A stretch of 64,000 nucleotides of DNA from Suillus spraguei (taxonomy: Eukaryota > Basidiomycota > Agaricomycetes > Boletales > Suillaceae), in NCBI GenBank assembly GCA_016800925.1, contig JABCPU010000022.1, forward strand, positions 309,213 through 373,212, in the 5' to 3' direction. The position numbers and the translations under genes are program-made. Below, piece by piece: positions 56,640 through 64,000 of the stretch (its first letter is position 1; each line of letters opens with the position of its first letter). The notes under the pieces are model-generated. The model was not told the DNA's origin and did no database searches. It saw nothing but the letters and a program-made list of their open reading frames with translations.

Positions 56640-58098
56640 GCACTGAACAGTCCTGATGGATCTGAGTAGCAGGACACACTAGATTATGAGATCAGTCAGC
56701 TGGAGAAGTTGGACACCTGGGAAGTCATTGACACACCTCAAGGCATGAACATAATACCATGTCACTTTGTCCTTGCCACAAAATGTGGCACTGATGGCAA
56801 GAAACTGAAACTGCATGCCCACTTGGTTGCTAATGGCCAATGCCAGGAGTATGGCATCGATTACTTTGAGACCTTTGCACCAATGGCCAATATGAGCACA
56901 ATACATGCTGTCCTAATGATGGCTGCTCAGCAAAACTGGGAGATCCACCAGGTAGATATAAAGAGCGCTTACCTCTATGCAGATGTCCAGGAGGATATCC
57001 ATATGAGAGCGCTGCCAGGATATCTTAAAGACACTCAGTGAGAAAAGGTCTTAAAGCTGAAACGGAGCTTACCTGGGCTAAAGCAAGCCAGATATGAGTG
57101 GGCAGAAGAGTTGGCAGGTGTGTTTCTGAAGCTAGGATTCAGTAGGTCAAGAGTAGACCAAGTGGTATATTTCAAACGTACCTCCAAGGAGTACATTGTC
57201 ATCACTGTCTCAGTTGATGATATGGCTGTCACTGCCAACCACACATCCTATATCCACAAGCTCAAGTCTCAACTCCTTGAATTCTTTGAAATATCGGACC
57301 TGGAGGAGCTGAACTGGCTTTTAGGCTTTTAGGTAACACAGGACCAAAAAGCACACACCCTGACACTGTCTCAAAAGGCCTATGTCAGCACGCTACTCAA
57401 ATGTTTCTATTTGGGGGATGCTAAAAGCGCGCAAGCCCCAATGGAACCTGCTCAAATGCTATCAGTAGACCAGTGCCCAGGTATGGTCACTGAGCTCCAA
57501 GGAATGAGAGACATACCATATCAGAGGGCCATCGGATCCCTGATGTATGCCTCTACCAGCACCCATCCTGATATTGCCTTTGCTGTGGCCATCCTATCTC
57601 AGTTCATGCAGAATTCAGGCAGGTCCCATTGGGAGGCTGCTAAATTTATGTTAAGGTATCTAAAGGGTTCAGATGACTTTGAACTCACTTTGGGCTCCAC
57701 AGATGCAGGCATCGAAGCCTTCATTGATGCTGACTGGGCTTCCCAACCCCATAGGGAGGTCCAGTGTTGTGGAGTGCCCGCAAGCAACCACTCATTGCCT
57801 TATCTACAGCGGAAGCTGAGTATATCGCACTAATGAGTGTAGCGAGAGAGATACTTTACCTCCAGTTACTTCTAGGCAAACTCTACAAACCTCCCAGTCT
57901 CCCAACACCTATCTTCTGCAACAACCAAGCTGCTATCACATTAGCTTCCACCAGCAAATTCCAGTTGAGAACAAAGCACATCGACTTACAATATCATTTT
58001 GTGTGTTTGCATGTCAAGAATGGCACCTTCAAGCTCCTTTACTGTCCAATGGACGATAATGTCGCTGACACCTTCACAAAGGCACTTGCCCGCCCTTA
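56640..58098 (+). pseudogene. pol: Copia element I, reverse transcriptase and RNase H
   Basis: RT: YEISQLEKLDTWEVIDTPQG, LVANGQCQEYGIDYFETFAP, VDIKSAYLYADVQEDIH, a stop near 57040, LPGLKQARYEW and catalytic VSVDDMAV near 57209. RNase H: RAIGSLMYASTSTHPDIAFA, DADWASQPH, then an internal deletion of about ten residues, SARKQPLIALSTAEAEYIAL, CNNQAAITLAS and DNVADTFTKALARP at the stop at 58097. Gag, protease and integrase are missing. It differs in sequence from copia H, so it is a second family. Confidence 0.92.
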
Positions 58099-58148
58099 AC
58101 TCTAGAAGCTGCACACCTATATGGGACTGGCATGCACTCAAGGGGGAG

Positions 58149-58350
58149 TGTTGAAGTCCGACACACCAGAGAGAGAGGAGAAGGGAATAGCCAAAGAATC
58201 CAAGAAGCAAGGCATCAGCACAGGTTTAGTTCAAAGTCTGATGTTTATCTAAGACTACTATTTTGAGAAGGGGTGTGTGTGAGGGGGGGTTGTGTGCATG
58301 TGTGGTGTGCAGTGTGCAACATGTGTGCCCAACTTTGAGCATCCCTAATT
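58149..58350 (+). repeat. Copia I 3' LTR start
   Basis: TGTTGAAGTCCGACAC follows the polypurine tract CAAGGGGGAG at 58139-58148. The right end is not defined because no second LTR is present. A GT-rich run (GTGTGTGTGAGGGGGGGTTG) lies at 58274-58293. Confidence 0.5.
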
Positions 58351-58924
58351 TCAGTTGTCTGGTCAAGCTACATATCGAAAATTTTATAGCTTACCTTATT
58401 GCTCAACAATTGGTTTGAATAGGTTTGAGAATTCCGCAAGTCCTCAAACTGTGGACTGGACCGACGGTTTGGTTCCCCCTATCTCCCGAACCTTGAACCA
58501 GATTTTGGTCAGGTTCAAAACAGTTCGGGTTCGGACCATGGTTCAGGACTGGACCTGGCCATCACTAACAAGGAGGCTGTGGAACACTTTGAGAAATGCA
58601 ACATCAGAGAGATCAACCTAGACTGCTGGAGGACCATGTGATCTACATATATAAAGCATGAATTGCCTCCAGAGCTCCACAAATTTCTGTCCACCGTGTC
58701 ATGCTGTGTTGTTTGGTTCTGTGCCTGACCCTTTCCATTCATTGTATCACATGCTGTGTGGCCACTACTATTATGGTGTATTCCATTCTTTGTTCTTTCT
58801 AAAAAAAAACAATTCAAAAAGGTCGTGCTAGCCTGCTACAATGGTGGCATTAACGCCTCAACTTTGTTGTCGAGTTTAATGCTATTGTAGGTTTGCTAAC
58901 TGGTCCCAAGGGTCAATTCATACG
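58351..58924. other. No recognised feature
   Basis: It contains a stretch rich in GGTTCGGACC-type words (58440-58560) and A-runs at 58801. No supported gene. Confidence 0.35.
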
Positions 58925-59322
58925 GAAAAGTCTTGAATAACATCTTGGATCAAAACATAAATCAGGCAAAACTAGAACAATCCATGAGATTGAGGGGAGT
59001 GCAGTGCTGAACCTTGCCTGCTGCAATGACAACATAATATTCATTTGTTATGAAATGTAATACTGTTCCAGTTCTTTTAACAGGTGCTAAAGGCACCCTC
59101 TATAGTAGGAAAGTCTTGAATGATCTTTTAATTTCACATGTACTGGACAAAAAACTAGAGCATCCAGGAGGTATGATGGGAGTGTGCTGCTGAGCCTTGC
59201 CTGCTGCAATGATAACATAATATAAATTTGTGATGAAATGTAATACTATTCTAGTTCTTTTGACCAGTGCCAAAAAAAAACTCCATAGGAAAGTCTTGAA
59301 TGATCTTTTAATTTCAAACGTA
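58925..59322. repeat. 180-bp tandem repeat, 2.2 copies
   Basis: Units 58925-59104, 59105-59285 and a partial 59286-59322 start GGAAAGTCTTGAATGATCTT and contain GAGCCTTGCCTGCTGCAATG. It ends just before a coding region. Confidence 0.9.
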
Positions 59323-59363
59323 CCTGATTTCCCCGGCTCTACAATGCAGACGGTGTAGCTTCA

Positions 59364-61148
59364 ATGTCTCAAAAGGACTTGGCCCTCATCTACGATCATT
59401 GCCTCCGCCCCACACTAGCAGAGGTTCTGCCGGAATTCGCTGACCGGGTGCCGACATCATATACTGCCGCATACATGCAGTCAAAGACTCGCGCCGGAGG
59501 GCTCGCGTTTAACACCCTAGACGTCCCTTGGAATAGATTGGAAGAGGTTGCTGCAACATTGTTAGCCAAACTTCAGGAGCAGAGTCCTCCTTTGAGGGAC
59601 GCGTACTTTGTCCACGAGCTGAGGCGAACGAAGGGGGTACTATACACGATGGCGAGAAAGATTGGGAGCGACACATGGCTTTCCAAGATATGTTCGAGCA
59701 TGTCGATATCGATAATTTGGATCCTCGGGAGTGGTTGGTCGACGTCGCTCTGACCATCGGAGTTGAGGGACATGTCGTCACATGGCGCGAGTCTTGTCAC
59801 CAGGACCTCATGCCCCTCGCATGCCCTCGAAAAGTCGCTGCCCTTACCAGGAATAGGAAAAAGTTCCACCTTGACCGCACCCTCCAAATACAAGAGTTAG
59901 CTGGCTTCCGCGCAACTACGACCAATTTCACAAATGGTGATGGAATAACATACGTGCAGGCTTATTGCGCTGAGAGGAATGTGACGTACCAGCTCAATCC
60001 GGGGGTATTTCGCCGCCGACAACCCAAAGAGCTTTTGCAAAAGAAGACCGAACAGAAGATAGTGGATTATCTGGATGTTACGAGCCAAGTATTTTATGAA
60101 TGCGCTGGCGAAGAAGATGTGGAAGGACGTGATGGCTGCGCCTGCTTGGAGAATTGGATTCCACTGGACAAGGCTCAGGACATTTTGGTAACTCTCCCTT
60201 GTGGACTGATTGAGCGCTCTGTGGTCGCCATCAATAGACGTGTATGGTGGTAAGAATGCACTTGCGTCGATATTCTGTTGTGAGCTGACACGGGGTTACA
60301 GGCTTTTCATCTATTATCGCCTGGCTGCAATACGTCTGGTGCTCAAAAACTTGGCCAAAGCCGATCCAAGTGTACGTGCTCTAAACCCTATGCTGGGCCT
60401 GGAAGCAGTATGTCTTCACATGATGAATGCATGTTTCACTCATCCTGCGGAGGGTTTCGGGTGGGAGAAGAATTGTTGCCAGCGAGTGCTAGAAGACCTC
60501 GAAGCAGACGACGAAGACGCCCCTACCGTACCCATCCTATATGACAGCGGCACATACTTCATCTGCGACAGTGTCATGAATACAGGACGTACCACTTTTC
60601 TACGACTGCCGCTACAAAGGACATTTGACTCAGAGTCCATGGCTCGTATTTACCACAAAAAGTCCATAAATGACGTCAAGGCCTCGTTTGATTGGAGTGT
60701 TGTTGTACTCACAATCGCAACTGGAACACCAGAAATGTGGATGATATCTGAGATCTGAAACGACAGGTTTTAGATATTGAAATTCAAGGCGTCGTTGTCA
60801 AACCGGCAGTACGATTGGAAGGCAGGGACGTGGATTTGCATGTCTTGAATGGGGCTGACGAACGAGACCTTAACAAGACGGAGGATGATGCGCAGAGTTG
60901 TCCAGCGTGTTGCCAAGATCTATGATCAATTCATTTTTGACGTCATCGAATAAGCACCTAACAGAAAATCTAAGCGGGAGGTTTCGTACCTCACCATCCC
61001 TGTCCACAGACGCATTGATATGGCCCAGCCGGAACTGCTACAGGTCCTTGAGCTACCATTCGATCAAGCCCAATACTTGCGTGTGCGGAACATACACTCT
61101 GACCATATTTCCCCCCTTCCGTCCAGGCAGTGGTCAGAATTTTCCTAG
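59364..61148 (+). pseudogene. Multi-exon gene of an unnamed basidiomycete family (frame breaks)
   Basis: ATG 59364 opens MSQKDLALIYDHCLRPTLAE and AYFVHELRRTKGVLYT. A one-base shift near 59646 leads to HMAFQDMFEHVDIDNLDPRE and WLVDVALTIGVEGHVVTWRE. An intron at 60250-60301 (GTAAGA to TTACAG) joins RRVW to WLFIYYRLAAIRLV. A second, weaker intron at about 60702-60766 leads to VLDIEIQGVVVKPAVRLEGR. After a further shift near 60890 come AKIYDQFIFDVIE, a TAA, and SYLTIPVHRRIDMAQPELLQ up to the stop at 61146. I recall this as a recurrent Agaricomycete hypothetical-protein family of unknown role. An upstream exon may exist. Codon and motif continuity suggest a recently disabled gene or two sequence errors. 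Confidence 0.6.
60250..60301 (+). other. Spliceosomal intron
   Basis: 52 bp, GTAAGA donor and TTACAG acceptor. Removal keeps frame and joins Trp (TG|G) to LFIYYRLAA. Length and signals are typical of basidiomycetes. Confidence 0.75.
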
Positions 61149-63211
61149 TTGGCGTGGGCGCCATGGATATCGGCAGATCGTATGTGGGGGACAGGTGCGG
61201 AGACCATCAGAGCATGGAAAATGCTTCCTCGGGGAGAAAAAAGGAGGTCCAATGATCGCCATCCGCCCTCGGCGCCAGAGTGAACGAGTCGGACTGCGTG
61301 TGCTTGATCAGCCTGACGAGGAGCATGTGACGGGGGAGGACTGAACTTTCCTGTTGTCCATATTCGTTATTTTCGTATCCAATCTGTAGTATCGACCTAG
61401 TCCTCGTCTTGCTGTTAGTCTCCATCTTCGTTATGATATTTGACTTAACTCGGTACGATATACAAATTAAATTTCCCAACACCCTCGCGACCTCAGGGCA
61501 GGGTCATTAAAAGGACATCGATATCGCGCATCTGATCCAAGGAGACTACCCGTTCCCTTATAGAGGTGCTTATGGGAAGCATTGCCAAGCCCTCATGGAA
61601 AACTGCCCAGGGTTCAGGTCCGCAGTGTTGCGACAACATAGATCATCTTGTCGAAATGGCATTTATTCCATCATCCTATCGCACCGCCAGCGTCACGAAC
61701 GAGGCGTATCAAATGTGCCATATCTGCATTTGGAGATCAGAAACGTGTGCAAGGTGGTTGCTTCATCAGACGTACTAGCTAGCTTCTGACATGTTTGGAG
61801 ATCGATGCAGGCGTCCCTAGAGCATGGAATATTTAGAATTGTCACTAAGGTAGTGAGTTGTATGCAACACTCTTACAATTGCAGCGCGTATTGACTGTGT
61901 ATATCCTGATGGCTGAAGGTTTATGATCTCACGAGTGCAAGAGACTAACATCAGATCATAAATGCAAGCACGAACACCATCTGGTCATGAGCGTAATACT
62001 GAAAACTAGCCAATGAATTCATGGGCTACCTTGGTTGTTTGCAGACTAATGCACCATGACATGTTCGACACATGAAAAGGTCAGACAGAGCCCAGCAAGT
62101 CTTCAGACTTTTGGGATACAAAAGCCACATTAACCTCACGACAACTGGTATTGGATGGCTCTGGTAGGACCTGATCCGAGAAATCACATAGGAAATCTTT
62201 AGCAATTTGAAGCTTGGAGTCTGCAGGCCTTGCGATTTGACCGAGAACCTAACAATGTATGAACCCCTTGAAGCTGCTCAGGAATACACGAAGGAACAAC
62301 CAACGTAGGCAGAGTTTGAAGTTTGTGAGTCAGTTCATAGATATCCAATGCAAGTATAACACCAAGGAAGCTTCACCGGATCCACTGCAATCATGTGAGA
62401 GGATTCAGAGGAGGAGATTTATGCAGAGCACAATATAATTAGTTTTTCAAACATGTCCGAAGGCATGACTTGCCATGGAGTAAATATTCAATTTGCACAG
62501 GGGCTAAGACCAGTGACGATGGACCTCCTAAAGAAATTATCCATGAGTGGATGTCAAGGTGTGTGCTGATAGAAAAAAACGCTATCATCAGCAGGTTTCA
62601 AACCTACACAGGAGGGAGAAACAGATTTTGATTCTGTTGTGGTGACCATCAGGCTAAGACTAGTTACCGACGTTCCATATATCCTGAACAGATATGAGTG
62701 AATACCGATGCGCGTTGTTACATGACTCACGGCTTACCAGAGGCGTTGAAGTTTTGTCGGACGAGTGCAATATCATTGAGGCGGACCCCCATACTGAGAG
62801 CTTCGGCAAATTTTGGCAATCTGTGTATCAAGCGCAAGAAAGTGACATCGATAAGAGGAACGAAGAGCATAACACATCTACAAAAGAAATCTAAGACGCA
62901 AGAATTCGTACAAAAAGGAAAACATACTGATTCGTGTACGCAACACACGATCGAACGCATTTGCGTCCACGAGATTTACTATCCGATCAACAATCTCGAG
63001 CTCCACAAACAAGCCTAAGACCGCTGGCGTTGGCAGTTGACACATCACAGTGGCGTGATTCTTTCTTATCGCTTGAGAACCTTGACATGTGGATAACTGG
63101 CGCTAAATTAGGATTGCCATGTTTTAAGAACATAAGTAATACAAAAGGATGTAGACGATCGATAATCTATATAATACGAGGAATGAGTAGGCTCAGACCT
63201 TTCGACATGAT
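61149..63211. other. No recognised feature
   Basis: Short frames occur (for example 61566-61778 and 62694-62894) but none shows family motifs or overlaps a splice model. A small hairpin, TGCTGATAG ... CTATCATCAGCA, lies at about 62555-62592. Possibly old, fully decayed genes. Confidence 0.4.
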
Positions 63212-64000
63212 CTAGCTGGGAGACCGTCGTTGTTGCATACGGTCATTAGAGGAAAACTTGGCAGAATGGGCAGGACCTGAACCTAATGGGACAGGGTTGA
63301 AGGTCTGCCGCCGTGGGCGAGAAGTACCAGTCCGAGTTGACTTAGATCCTTCACTACAAGTGCTGCTGTACTTCGATGACGAAGCGCCAGGTTTTGGTGC
63401 GCAAGGGTGGGAGAGGCGTTTGTTATGTACGGAAAGTGTCCCAGACGTACCCAGGTTCCCACCAGCTACCGGTGCACGCCTCTTGTTGAAAATATCATCA
63501 AATTGATCAGAGAGGAGGCAGGGTGGTTGTTGGTCAAGGTGGTTATGGTCCACAGTCAGGCGGCTTCCATGGTCGCTACCGTCATTCCAGTCTTGGTCAT
63601 CATTCCAGCCCATCTCATCGCTATGACCAGCCAATTCTACTCCTGCTACTTCATCCCAGCAGTCATACTGTAAGACTGCAGGCTGGTCTGACTGAGCATT
63701 GCGAGTAGAAACTGGAGCGAGAGCTGGAGCTGGAGCCAAAGTGTCGGTGGCTAAAGAAGTGGCGTTGGAAAGAGATGGAGGGAGTAGAATACTGAGAGAA
63801 GTAGACAGGCCTGCAGGCCGGTCTGACTGAGCATTTGGAATAGAAACTGGAGCGAGAGCTGGAGCTGGAGCCAGAGCGTCGGTAGATAAAGAGGCGGGGT
63901 TTGGAAGAGGTGGAGGGAGAAGGCTTGGAGTGGAAACTGGAGCGAGAGCTGGAGCTGGAGCTAAAGTGTCGGTGGATAAGGAGGCAGGGTTGGGAAGAGA
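63212..64000 (-). CDS. Partial ORF with Ala/Pro-rich repeats, open at the right edge
   Basis: The minus-strand frame is open from the window edge to the stop at 63212. Three degenerate repeats of the type TLAPAPALAPVST with LPNPASLSTDTLA lie at 63690-64000. A non-repeat part with GWNDDQDWNDGSDHGS and a Ser/Thr/Pro-rich, basic tail ending MQQRRSPS follow. There is no catalytic motif, and the composition suggests a disordered protein. The start lies outside the window. The competing plus-strand frame (63258-63506) is less convincing. Function unknown. Confidence 0.45.
   Translation of the reverse strand, partial: SLPNPASLSTDTLAPAPALAPVSTPSLLPPPLPNPASLSTDALAPAPALAPVSIPNAQSDRPAGLSTSLSILLPPSLSNATSLATDTLAPAPALAPVSTRNAQSDQPAVLQYDCWDEVAGVELAGHSDEMGWNDDQDWNDGSDHGSRLTVDHNHLDQQPPCLLSDQFDDIFNKRRAPVAGGNLGTSGTLSVHNKRLSHPCAPKPGASSSKYSSTCSEGSKSTRTGTSRPRRQTFNPVPLGSGPAHSAKFSSNDRMQQRRSPS
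63690..64000. repeat. Tandem repeat of about 80-130 bp units
   Basis: GAAACTGGAGCGAGAGCTGG recurs at about 63708, 63843 and 63928, each followed by AGCTGGAGC and GTCGGT(G/A)GATAA(A/G)GAGGC-type text. The repeat encodes the Ala/Pro units of the minus-strand ORF. Confidence 0.88.

Overview
This window looks like repeat-dense nuclear DNA of a filamentous basidiomycete. The evidence is short spliceosomal introns (about 47-65 bp), Ty3/gypsy elements with a C-terminal chromodomain, a Tc1-type transposon, protein families recalled as basidiomycete-specific, and a decayed TET/JBP-type dioxygenase gene. The species cannot be named from the sequence. There are no rRNA, tRNA or CRISPR features and no clearly intact host gene. 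Nearly every recognisable reading frame belongs to a transposable element or is broken.

Layout. 1-2303: unassigned DNA, a short hairpin and a broken spliced gene cut by a solo-type LTR (family G). 2304-9847 and 10218-17761: two full-length copies (A1, A2) of one young chromodomain gypsy family with about 470-bp LTRs, gag, pol and an extra zinc-knuckle ORF after pol. 9848-28489: an older gypsy element (B) whose pol is split by A2, by a Tc1 element and by a minisatellite-bearing solo LTR (C1). Deleting A2, the Tc1 element and C1 with one target-site copy each restores one reading frame. B carries an antisense, spliced, cysteine-rich coiled-coil ORF between pol and its polypurine tract/3' LTR, and that ORF is itself split by a solo LTR (D1). 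28490-38950: two further family-A copies joined tail to tail as a giant palindrome with about 5.1-kb arms. 38951-42641: a decayed copia element split by LTR G2. 42642-49720: low-complexity repeat, the TET/JBP pseudogene, a Cys-rich ORF, solo LTR C2 inside a minisatellite, and tandem duplications. 49721-56310: minisatellites, LTRs G3, G4 and C3, an inverted repeat and degenerate satellite-like DNA. 56640-58350: a second decayed copia. 58925-64000: a tandem repeat, a multi-exon gene of an unnamed family with frame breaks, unassigned DNA, and an Ala/Pro-repeat reading frame running off the right edge.

The genes form an insertion stratigraphy, not a pathway. Old B, copia, C, D and G sequences show CpG-to-TpG/CpA decay, as expected of cytosine methylation. 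Young family-A copies keep CpG sites but are full of single-base deletions at different places in each copy, which looks more like uncorrected long-read error in a high-copy repeat than biological decay. Missing target-site duplications at A1 and at the palindrome may reflect ectopic recombination or assembly joins, so 2304-10217 and 28490-38950 should be treated as structurally unverified.
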